A stretch of 64,000 bases of DNA from Clavelina lepadiformis (lineage: Eukaryota > Chordata > Ascidiacea > Aplousobranchia > Clavelinidae): the NCBI RefSeq assembly GCF_947623445.1, contig NC_135245.1:3913501-3977500 (forward strand). Direction: 5' to 3'. The notes under the pieces were generated by a model. That model was not told where the DNA came from. It was given only the letters and a program-made list of their open reading frames with translations, and ran no database searches. This document shows positions 41,276 to 51,986 of the stretch, piece by piece; the stretch's first letter is position 1; each line of letters opens with the position of its first letter. Position numbers and translations under genes: made by a program.

Positions 41276-42050
41276 TCAACAATTTATCATGTGCACTGTA
41301 ACAATACTTAGTTATGGTTCAACTGTAGGCCTACCATTGTAATCCCTATAGTCTTAAACAATGACCTTAAAAATTTAATTTTTTCGTTTTAGAACACTGA
41401 AGAAAAATTCGCTAACTAAATTTATGACGAATCGTTTAGCCTATATCTGCTTAAACAGCAGAAACTTCAGAATCTGTCATTTCGCCAAGTTATGACTTGA
41501 CAAATCGATAGTGCAGCGGCTCACCTCAACAGAAACTAAAACTCGAACCTTGCCTTTCGCAGCGGACACATTTTTCTCATAAACCGTTTATTCTGCTAGC
41601 AATTAATCGTCAAAATTTAGAGTTAAATTCAGATTTCAGGTTTTAACAAATTGCCAGGGTCAAATTCGAACAGTTTCAACAAAATCAATAATAACACCAC
41701 AAGCATGACCACTTATCAAATACTACGTAGGCCTGCATATATAATAATATAGATATATATTTGGATTTTGGCTAAAGTGATTTCTTATTTTATTTTAAAA
41801 AATAACGTGGTCTGGCTTTCCACAGAAGATGACGTTGCCGTAGCTCATCCTTGAAATTTTTTGTGAAGGCCTATTAGTGCCCAAAACAATTTATACGACA
41901 TTTAATCATTTTACGGATGCCAAAACAGCTATAGTGGCATACCTAAACACCATTAAATCGACTACTCTATAAAAGTCAACATAACAACGTAATACATCAA
42001 AGCTGAAACGCTATTTTTGAAAAGCAGTAACAATGTTGATGGTGGTAGAA
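41276..42050. other. Intergenic with a SINE-like remnant
   Basis: Only a tRNA-like fragment at 41509-41552 stands out. Confidence 0.45.
41509..41552 (+). repeat. tRNA-derived SINE head (remnant)
   Basis: TAGTGCAGCGG (A box) and CTCGAACCTT (degenerate B box) lie at tRNA-like spacing, without a full cloverleaf. Confidence 0.3.
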
Positions 42051-44957
42051 TTAGTAGCTGTCATCATAATACAACCCTGCAGTAGGCTTTGTCTCCCAAT
42101 ATAACCACCTATTATGGCATCGACAGTAACTTGGATTGTCGTAGTCTGAAAGTCAACAACACGTTCTTAGGAAGTTCAAGTTGTCGTTATTTTGATAAAA
42201 GGTAACTATTTTCCTTTTCACTCTTGGTTTCTTATGAAAACAACTTGCAAAAATGTTACTTCACTTTCGAAAGATTCTTACTGGCCTACCTTGATCGCCA
42301 CTCTTGGAATCGTTGACGCAGCTGTCGCAATTGGCGCAGTCGGGACAATTGGTCTGCATACAACTTGGAGGATCGCTGGGATTGGCTGCAAAAATGACAT
42401 AAGTTGGCAGATATACATTATTATCCCAATAAGCCTATTAATGACGAGATATGGTAAATATATGAAATTACAATCGCAACGCATATTGGTCTAATTACTT
42501 TGATAAACAATACTTTATTACTATAGATTTTATTTAAAGTATTAATAAACATGAAGACTTTTAGATTAGCAAAAAGTCTTACATGCCCTGCACAAGGCCG
42601 CGCAAAACTTGCAAGGAATCGTTTCTGGATAAGAGGTGTTATCAGCGCAATCCAAATTGCGCTGCCTTTCAGCTACACAAGAAAAAAGGAATAAAGAGAT
42701 AGGTTTAGTGCAAAAACTAAGAATGCATTTAAGATCAATAAAGTAGTTCTTTTGCAATAGTGGAAGTATGAAACCGATGAAACTGTAGGGCTTGAAACCA
42801 ATGAGAGCGCAGTGTTTCTTTAGTCCTTTATATGGATCGTTGTTTATAACACATTTCATGGAAAATTAAAAGCAAAGCTGGATTAATCAATATAAATGGA
42901 TTTAAAAACGTTCACGCTTTCAAGTGCTTTAAAATATGATTTACAAACATGACAATTTGTAGTTTTTCGATAGATCTCACACGTCACATGGTCGGTCTCA
43001 AAATTCCCGGAAGTGGGGGAGCGAAGAGACAAGAACTAAATTTTCTTTTTTCAAATTTTTTTTCATTAAGTGTCCAGAGAAAAAAACTGAGCCTGTTAAT
43101 ATTATCCCCAACCAAGTGCACATTGTAACAAAGCAAAAATAGTTTGAAATTTGTTTGGCAGTTTGGTGAAAAAAATTTGTTTTTTCTCATTGGTCCCACA
43201 ATCCCCTGTGGATTGCTATGTCATTACAATGGGGTATACAAAATAGATTTCTCGGCAATCAACTCGAATTGAGCAAATGCACACGAAAAAGCCAAATGCG
43301 TATGCAGAAGACCTAGCCTACAGGTAGGCTATGTTGATGAAGATTGGTTACCTCGGCAATCTTCTAGGCAGGTATGACAGTTTCGAACCCTGCTTTCAAG
43401 TTCAGATTTATTTTCACATCTGGAACATTCATCCTGTATCGCCTCTACTACACAGTCTACTAACGGAACCGCTGCAAAAAATGTTCTATTTGTCATCTAT
43501 CAGCGATCAGCAGAAATCCTAGCTTACACATTTGTTCGCAGAGTGGAAACGTCTTCGTTTGGGTATTTATCGGAAACTGTCATCTCCGTCAAAGTTAAAG
43601 TTGTTTTATAGTAGCCTCAATAGGCCTAAGTTTCCTGGTGAAATAATTGTTAATAGGTTGTATGATATAGGCCTACAATATTCTAAATGTTTAACATAAT
43701 AGCCTTGACATTTAACCTATTATCTTCAGGCCTACTTGTATTCTCGCATGATAGTTTAATATAACCCCCGCAAAATCTTGGAACTTTTTGAAAATATTCT
43801 TCCCGAGCGAAGCATGAAGTTTCATTGAAGCAAACTCCACAAGATTCATCAGGGCCCTCTTTGGTAACGCAATAGTTGTCAAAGTTGTAATATATCTTCC
43901 CTGAAACGGCATAGGCCTAACGTCAAATTACAGAAAATAGTATCATACGCTATAATTATTTGAGACTGAGACTAAGAATTCTAGTCGGAGTCCGAGTATG
44001 GAAATCTTGTAAGTTTAATGATTTTTAAACACAATAAATCATAGGTTAGGCAGAAATTCTACACTAATGTTATAGAGTAGACTTCATAGGCTACGTCTGG
44101 CTTAAACTTTTGCCTGATTGATGAAAAGTATTTATAAGGTGCACCAGGTTACTTACGTTCGCAATGAGACAGACATCGCTGGCATTTGTAAAGCCTTCTA
44201 TCATGCTGCCAGTTTCCACAGACAGAAGAACAGTTTCCCTGCCACGCTTCTTTGATACAGGACACCCCGAATCGCGTATGGAATGGATCAGCAAAATAGT
44301 TCTCTATAGGAAACAAAATATCACGATACACTCACGATTAATAAACACTACTATGTGGGATTTTGTGAAAATTTTTACCACAGTTTGAATTAAGGCAGGT
44401 TTGACATTCCGGCGCTATATCGTCTTCATCTTGTCCGAAGAAACAACTGTCTGACTCAAAACACCATCTGCATTTGCCTACAGATCAATTAATGCAACAA
44501 CAGTTACAAGAAAAAATTCCACAGACTATAACTTACAAGAAGGCATATTGGTAGGCTATGTCTGATTGAAGCAATGAACTATTTGCTTTCATTGCTTTAT
44601 TGAATTACATTACATGGTTATAAATCCATTAGTTTTTAAGTTTTAACAGTAGGAAACATCCACACTCTACATTGTATTAGGATACCATGTAGCTTACTAC
44701 TTTTGCATCATGAATAGCAAGAGGCTATTCTTGCAACAAAATTGAGGTAATAAGTCATGCTAAATGAGGTAAATTCTAAATGAAGAGTTTCCTGTGAACT
44801 TATTCAAGTGAGAATTGTGCACAGTTTTTCAGGAATTTCTGGTGTTTTGCGAGAGAGTTAAAGTCTTACCTTTTTTTCTTCTCTTGCCACCTTTACCGGC
44901 ATCTGAAAGCAAAGCAAGTCCTCCGAATAAAACAAGCACACATAGAAGAAGCTTCAT
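42051..44957 (-). CDS. Secreted multi-module cysteine-rich protein, seven exons
   Basis: Exons: 44870-44957, 44379-44477, 44157-44303, 43736-43900, 42583-42672, 42290-42385, 42051-42145. All junctions are GT/AG and all six introns are phase 1, giving 259 aa. Exon 1 is a signal peptide (MKLLLCVLVLFGGLALLSDA) followed by a basic patch (GKGGKRRKK). Exons 2, 3 and 4 each hold six Cys. Exon 2 has CRWC...ECQTCLNSNC, exon 3 CSSVC...CQRCLSHC and exon 4 ESCGVCFNETSC...C. Exons 5 and 6 hold four and five Cys, and exon 7 two, ending in an acidic Tyr-rich tail (YYDDSY). N-glycosylation sites (NCS, NET, NTS, NDS) are present. The modular, symmetric-exon design fits an extracellular protein built by exon duplication, related to the gene at 9499-10259. 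I do not recognise the domain. Confidence 0.78.
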
Positions 44958-46710
44958 ACCTTAAAAAATGAGTTACTTGTATCGAAACCTAGGTCCTCCT
45001 AATAGGTTTTGCCAAGACAAGTTCTTAAACTAAAGCAAAATACGCTAATTAATTTTTTTTCTTCTAAGAACTAATTTAATCGTAACGTGTAGGGGCCTAT
45101 AGGCTAAATTTGAGGTGTAAATGTATTTAAAACTGTTTAAAGCAATACAGCATACTCTCTTGCAGAAACTAGGCTATTTTAAGTTTGTGAAGTACATGCG
45201 ATTTAACCATTTCTTCTGTATTACCGTCGATTCAACTGACATAAACGCGCTTTGCAATTTTCATTCATCTGATTATGCTAAATCAAATGCGATGCAGTTA
45301 TCTAAATAGTTATGTGGTTGTACTAGATAAATGTAAAGCCGATTTCCTAACTAACTGAAGACAATAAAGAATAGATGAATCATATACGCTTCTTAGAATA
45401 TTACATTTGAATACGAAACGGAAACCGTTTGGTTAATCAGTATAGTTTCCGTCACTCCGCATAGTCAGAATGGGCTTTGTGTTTTGTATTGTTCTATAAA
45501 TGGTATCGCGGAATTAGGACAAGGTTCATCAGCTTATACTGCGTCGTGCTAAAAGATTATTTTCCATTTTATTACCGAATAAATTTATGGAAGTCGAGAT
45601 ACACAGTACTATGTGAGTTCCACTCATGTGTTCAACTGAAACATGTTCAATCGTATTCATCGTACCTGCTATACCTAAAAGTTTATACTTATGCCGCCAA
45701 ATCAGCTAACCGCAAACATTTGCATCGTCAATCGTTTCGTGCTCTCCGTGCAGTATGTACCACACGCCACACACGGACTACCGGTATGTGTGTTAGCCTA
45801 TACTTAGCCAAATTTCATTGACCAGACTCGGTGCTTTGCGGTCGATGTGCGCAATGCAGAGACGGAAAGACTCGATTCAGGTTTTTGGAAGCACTTGATT
45901 TGTGTTGTATTTTAGTGATTAAAAAACTCGACTTGACTCGTGCTAACGTGCACATTTCGGTTGGCTTGAATCGAGTCCCATAAAAGATTATTTCAAATCG
46001 TTGTGAAATTGTTTTATAGTTGTGAAAGAATTTATTCAAAAATCACTAAAAAATATATTTAATTGAATGAGCGAAATCGTCAGAAATGGATAAAATCAGA
46101 TCTTTTGCTTATATTTACGTTACGAGTATTCAGAAAGCCATTTACTATTCGTGACTTGATAAACATTACTGACTTGACTTGGACTTAGGCTGTTAGTGAC
46201 TTGACTTGTGTCACAACCATTAAGACTTGTTTCCATCACTGGCGCTATGTGACCTTTCTATGGACTGCACGTGCGCTTTAGTGCGCCAAATGCAGTACAT
46301 TATCTGGCAAGCCATGCACTACAATACCTGCTACTTGACTTACGTCCTGAGCATTTCGTCCACTAACTGAGAAATGTGTAAACGCGTGTAACTTATTTGT
46401 TATTGTATAGAAAAAGTCTGTAGACAATTTCGTTGATATAATAAACAGATGAGTCTTGGTAATGAACGTTACAGTATCAAAAAGTTCGTAACTAAAATAA
46501 ATCGCGCTTATTCGTCACTGTAAATAAAGTCCGTAAAGATTTGCGGTTCTATGATATTTAGTCAATGGACTTTATACTGATGGTCTTATTTTGAAAATTC
46601 CGTAGATAAACTAAACTGTACTGTATTGTTTATTTATTTCCATTGACTATGGGGAGCGAAAGTATGGTATTAGCCTTGTTGTAGTCTACTGGTCACACAA
46701 GAAATACGCT
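44958..46710. other. Intergenic with GACTTG-rich repeat
   Basis: The 114-codon plus-strand frame at 45477-45821 lacks coding character. The stretch from about 45815 to 46245 is repetitive (see the repeat entry). Nothing else is seen. Confidence 0.45.
45815..46245. repeat. Dispersed repeat rich in GACTTGACT/GACTCG, probably a hAT-like remnant
   Basis: Dense in GACTTGACTTG and TTGAATCGAGTC motifs. Its right edge, inverted, reads CCAGTGATGGAAACAAGTC, like hAT ends of the CAGTGTTGG type. Related stretches lie near 9105-9200 and 49262-49560. No clear target duplication was found. Confidence 0.45.
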
Positions 46711-46719
46711 CACAAATAT

Positions 46720-47234
46720 GGTTCCACGACATATGGCCGCGGGAAAGTGGCCGCGAACAAACTCACCGGGGTCAACTGAACGTGACGTAAATTGACCGCA
46801 GACAAACTGACTGTGACATAAACTGGCCGGCGATCAAATTAACCGTCGATAAATTGGCCGGCGATCAAATTAACCGACGACAAATTGGCCGTCAAAAGGT
46901 CAAAATTCTAATTCACTATCTAGTCACTTCTGTTTATTTCAATAAACGTTTCAATGTGTATTGAAATAAAAAACAATTTTGTTAAAAACAAAGGAAATAG
47001 TTACAAACAAATATTTACTTTACATATCATATACTACCGAGTTTAAAATTTTGACCTTTTGACGGCCAATTTGTCGCCGGTTAATTTGATCGCCGGCCAA
47101 TTTATCGACGGTTAATTTGATCGCCGGCCAGTTTATGTCACAGTCAGTTTGTCTGCGGTCAATTTACGTCACGTTCAGTTGACCCCGGTGAGTTTGTTCG
47201 CGGCCACTTTCCCGCGGCCATATGTCGTGCTCCC
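46720..47234. mobile_element. Foldback MITE of the MULE family, 515 bp
   Basis: Identical 9-bp flanks CACAAATAT (46711-46719 and 47235-47243). The inverted repeats are about 195 bp and nearly perfect, so one strand could form a long hairpin. They are packed with ACCG/GGCC units such as GGCCGGCGATCAAATTAACC. The left end GGTTCCACGAC matches the ends of the element at 28889-29967. The unique centre (about 46950-47035) is similar to that element's 3' region. It is therefore a deletion derivative of the same family. No coding capacity. Confidence 0.92.
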
Positions 47235-47243
47235 CACAAATAT

Positions 47244-48086
47244 AATCAACGAACAGGAAAGAGGGGCAAAGCCCTGAGAGTTTAAAATGTGGAAGGTGTG
47301 AATTACGGTGTTGCTACTATGGCGAAGTATGAGTGTGGTGGATATGATAGTTTGCTGGCTTCGTTTTATGAGGTGCGGAAAAGGCACTTGAGTCGCACTA
47401 AACAGAACTTAGTGCGATGAAGGCGCTGTATTAATCTGAATACTTGTCACTTGGCTCCATCTGACTACAGAAGGATAGAAGGTGTGTGCTTGCTAGCCTA
47501 AATTTAGCACACTTATTCTCTATATCTGAAATTTAATACAGCGAACAAGACAAGGTCTGAATTCGGAATGAAAAGGAAAATGTGATACTATCAAACTACA
47601 AATGGGTGAGCGTCAACTAGCGTCGAGTAGGATTTCGTTTTACGGCCGCTACAAGGCAACAATGGAAGTTTATCAACTTCATCATCACACTTGCATGACA
47701 CCAGCCTATGTGACAATTGTGATTATGCACTGTGTAAATCTGCAGCAGCATCCAGCACCAACCACTTTCAAATATTTTATTGCACTATACACTTGTTTTT
47801 CTCTTTATTATGTATGTATTTTCAATTGTATTTCACTAATGGAAGTTTTCTGGCTTTAAGTCACGTTCTGTTATTCAGTGTAGGCAACATTTAGTAATAC
47901 TGGAACTGTAATTATATTTGACGAGGTTTCACTGTATTTTTAAAAACACGTTCACTTGCTCTATCTTTCTTTTAACTTCGAAATAGTTAAAGGTTTCCTC
48001 AACCACATGCCACCCAATTTGTTGTTGCCAAACTTTAGGCTACGGTCTTAGTTATAATATCCTAATAGGTTTTAATATTTGGCAAA
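47244..48086. other. Intergenic, no gene seen
   Basis: Short plus-strand frames at 47602-47894 overlap one another and lack splice context. Confidence 0.45.
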
Positions 48087-48092
48087 TTTATT
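48087..48092 (-). promoter_or_regulatory. Polyadenylation signal AATAAA for the glycosyltransferase gene
   Basis: TTTATT on the plus strand, about 60 nt past the stop codon. Confidence 0.65.
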
Positions 48093-48153
48093 TTTAGTGT
48101 TGTTGTCTTCGTCTAACATTAATGTCTTTCTGAACGTATACGAACAATATAAT

Positions 48154-50307
48154 TCATGTTAGTGGTTTGATTGGCTCAAAACGTAAAATATTTTCTGTCG
48201 GCACTCGATTGTGCGGCACTTCATCTGTCTTAAAGATTAAATTGGACATGTTGAATAAGGCAATTCGAGCAGCTTCGCCATAAACGTTGTCCAAAATTCG
48301 CATCTCGTCATCTGTTTGCGTGAAAAATTTCAATTTCACAGTTTTCGTTACAAATGCCCGTGACGGGTGAATGTGGAGAAAGTAATTTCCGCTCAAATCG
48401 AAATGAGCTAAAGTTGTTGCCGACCCGCCACCATCTTGCTCCTGATAAGGATTCGGTCTTTGTATCGAAGTTTCTTCGATATGAAGCCAGTTCTGCGTCA
48501 ATTGGAAAAAACATTGAGTAGGCCTAAACGCTATTCATAGCCAGGGATATGTTGACTGAAAAGAAAAGCGCTTCTGAAATTATTTTAGACTCGGTAAAAT
48601 GTCAGCTTCACGTGCTAAAGCTGTTCAATTATTCATTTAGGCTATAACTTACTTCTTTTTTAAGTTCAATATTTCACTAACAATCAACTCTGAATAACCT
48701 TTTTCATGTTTTCTCTGTAAAATGTCATTAGATATCGGGTTGTAAATGCAAACGGATGAGAGTTGACATAATGCCGTGGGTATTGCTGGTAAAACTTTTT
48801 CAGAAACATTGCGTTTGGTTCTGACAGTACAACACCCATACTGATAGCTTCTTTAATTGACCTGTATAAAAAAAGAAAAAATCCTTTTCCAATAGATTTT
48901 TAAAGTTAGCCTAACTTAAAGCCAAAATAGCAACGTTGAATGGTCACCCACCTTCCCATAGTAATGGGGAATTTTCGCAGATGATCCAGGTTTTGCAAAG
49001 TTATGACGTCACCGTCAATGTAAATTCCGCCGTACTTAAGTAAAATCTCTATTCGGGCTGCGTCGGTTTTGGCTATAAGATGAGTTACCTGTAAGTAAAA
49101 TGAGTAAAACGTATTGTAACGAAAGATTTTACTAAAAATAGATCCTTTCAGAAAGGGTTAATAACTGTACGTCTAGAATAGCGCTAGCCTATAATGCCTC
49201 ATTCCATCCTTGCAGGCTAAAATGCTTGCATTAAAATTTAGTTAGATTAGCTATATACCAGAGTTGTAACCAAGTCATTTTATTCTGACTCCAGTCATTT
49301 CGAGTTGTGACCCGAGTCAATTTAAGTTGTGACTCGAGTCAATATCTTTCAACGTAAAAATTATTTTGACGTCACATTATGCGTTGCGTTAAATTGGTTA
49401 AGTTATTATAAGATCATAACTGTCTACAATTTAGTCTGGTTGACACTTTTTACAAACAGTTGTAATTTTTTTGAAAATGCTCCGTTTTTGTTACATAAAA
49501 TGTTCTTTTTAGCCCTCACAGTCGTCACAACGTGACTCGACTTGACTCGGTATAAATTTTAGATAGCTTTTAAGTTACATTTCTGATTAATCATATTTTG
49601 TTCAATTAAGTTTGTACGCGTTGGTAAAAGTTATAGCAATACTTCGCAAAATAGCCAATAACACGTTGATTTTCCAACCTTTGTGCCCAATACAACTGAT
49701 GGTGGAGTCACTTTTTCGAACTCCAAACACGGTATCTCTTGTTCAGTCTTTTCCCATAGCTGCCCTAAGTTTAGAAAATATCCAGGGCTGGTCAAAATGA
49801 ATACAAAGTATCATGATTTTAAAAAGTGAACTCACCACTCGGTTTTGCTGAACTGAAATGAATGATGATCTTTTCAGGTTGTTGAATGCTCGCTATTGAG
49901 CGGATAGCCAGGTAATTGTAATACCTGAAAGAAGGTTGACCCAACCAAATTAAATGAACTATGTTTGGCACTTTGTATTTTATTCCGTTTTCATCGAAAT
50001 CTCGCCTTGCCGCCAACTTGCCGCATTTAATTTCACTGTAAGGTAAATGATCACAAACAGTGTAATTACGGTAACTACTTGCTCTTTGACAACCGTTATC
50101 AAGGCCGGAAAACAAAGCTGAAGTAAAGTCTTGCAGTTCTGTTGCGTTGAAACTTTCCGGTCGTTGATTTACAGAAGAAAGAAGCCATGCAGTTTGAACA
50201 GAATAGGAAATTAGATGAAGCAGAAAACAAAGAGGAATTAGCAAGAACAGATATTCTCGAATCCACCATTTCTGACTTGACCCTTTCCGTTGCATTGCCC
50301 TACCCAT
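48154..50307 (-). CDS. GT32-like type II Golgi glycosyltransferase, five exons
   Basis: Exons: 49836-50307, 49679-49764, 48952-49088, 48699-48861, 48154-48492. Phases match throughout, giving about 398 aa. After a short basic tail comes a single membrane anchor (YLFLLIPLCFLLHLISYSVQ), then a lumenal stem. The catalytic domain starts at VPNIVHLIWLGQP. It includes AKTDAARIEILLKYGGIYID followed by GDV. D-G-D is the DXD metal/nucleotide-sugar motif in the place expected for the Gly_transf_sug (GT32) family, which includes alpha-1,4-galactosyl and -GlcNAc transferases. HIEETSIQRP matches the block near the family C-terminus. The exon 4 donor (AAAAAG|gttatt) is weak but is the only one that keeps frame. 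The donor and acceptor sugars cannot be told from the sequence. Confidence 0.82.
49262..49560. repeat. GACTCGAGTC-rich dispersed repeat inside an intron
   Basis: Starts CCAGAGTTGTAACCAAGTC and contains CGAGTCAATTTAAGTTGTGA and CGTGACTCGACTTGACTCGG. It resembles the repeats near 9105 and 45815. It lies within the intron between exons 2 and 3 of the glycosyltransferase gene. Confidence 0.45.
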
Positions 50308-51948
50308 GGAATTAAAAGGCGTATATTCAGCAATAGGCTATGCAATTAGCTTATAAATTTTCCCTCATTATCTTATACATATTTTTTTCAAACCTTCTAC
50401 GTGCAAATCTGCGATGTTAAGCCTCAAAACGCCTGACAAGATGACATAAAAAGTGAACGTTATTTTTACCGTATTTAACTCAACTCGATTTTACCCACTA
50501 TGTTTTAGCAGTTACATAGCAAAGTCTGCGTTGCCATTTGTTTTTAACTTATAGTTAACTTTTTTGTCTGTTATAGCGTGTAGAACGGACGGCCGTCACT
50601 TTTATTATAGTCAATGCTTTGTCATGAAATTAAAACTATGTTGCTGCGGGCTAAACAAAGCCACCGAACCTTTTTCTAGTGAAACCAGCAATTCGCATTA
50701 TTGTTTTTAAGCAATATGTGAAACGCGTATCCTTCCGGCAATTGCTATGTGTGTTGTTTTCACCACACCTACCAAACCGGTAAAACTGGTAGATTTTTTG
50801 GTCAAAGCTAGTTTTAAACATGAAACTATAACGTTACTTCGTCGGTTTCCCTAGAACGTAAATCTATCAAAGATTTCCAAAAAGCTGGCGGCCTGATTTT
50901 TGTGTCGCCTATGTTCTTACTTTTAGCCAACAGCAAGTAAAGTGGTTGAAATAATTCGAAACAAATCAAAAGAACCAACTTAGGGCAAGCATATAGCCTA
51001 GCCCTATACCTTTCACCGCATGGGTAGATTAGAAAATCGAATCAGCCCGGGGGTTAAAAACGTTTAGGCCTAGGCTAATCCAAACGAAAAAAATAACGGA
51101 AACACAACATTAAATCATTCAAATAAACTTGTAAAATATTTGAAATGGAAGGAGTCAGGCCTGCAATGATACCACTTAACATAGTCATAGATTATAAAAG
51201 TCTGTGAAAGTAAACAGAATAACGACAAGGCACATTTAATAACAAAGGTTGTGAGCGGGATGAAAACCATGGCCAATCTCAGTTTACTAATGTTTTATTT
51301 TTGGCATACTCACGGCATATAATTTAATTCTGTTACTAAACACTGGGCGGCTTGAAAATACAAAATTTGTACCGGTAACTAACTACTGCGTAATGTATGC
51401 TGGTCCCAGGCGGTCTTCCACTGAAACTTTGTCGTACGTACATAATACTAGATCATAGTGTAGCAGGCCGTTAAGAAACTCCCCGCAATCTTGGGCTAAT
51501 GCGCCCTACTCTCCACAGTTACCGTGAAATAACAACAAGAAAGATTTTATTAATTGTTCCCGTGCCACGATATTATTAGACAGAATCTACAACCAACTCA
51601 TTTGAGGCGCATATATTGACCTGGATTAAGCAAAAACACGCACATTACATATATAAGCTTGATCGAAGATTGTTAAACCCATCATATTTAAGTTAGTCTA
51701 GTCAAATTTTGAGGCACAAATAGTCACCACAAGTAATATCTGCTCCTTAATTTGAAAATTTTGTCGACGAATTTATACTAGGAATACCTAAAAAAACGAT
51801 TACATAGATATAATACGGCTCTTACTAACTACGACGAGTCGTATGAAACCACACTTATACGGGCAAGGAAGAAATTATGTAATCAAGAAGAAAAAAATTA
51901 ACAGCATACTGTATAGTCGTAACAAAGTAATCACTTAACACCAATCGC
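50308..51948. other. Intergenic, no gene seen
   Basis: No open frame of note on either strand; AT-rich with no obvious repeat. Confidence 0.55.
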
Positions 51949-51954
51949 TTTATT
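51949..51954 (-). promoter_or_regulatory. Polyadenylation signal AATAAA for ENOSF1
   Basis: TTTATT on the plus strand, about 33 nt past the ENOSF1 stop codon. Confidence 0.75.
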
Positions 51955-51986
51955 GCACTTAAATGGTTTTATGGTGGACTGCATAA

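Noticed and set aside
45477-45821. 114-codon plus-strand frame
   Set aside because: Composition rich in Tyr/Phe/Cys/Arg as in AT-rich random frames; no motif or splice sites.
47690-47760. CDNCDYALC segment resembling the cysteine-rich modules
   Set aside because: No flanking acceptor or donor in the right phase and no signal-peptide exon nearby; probably chance.
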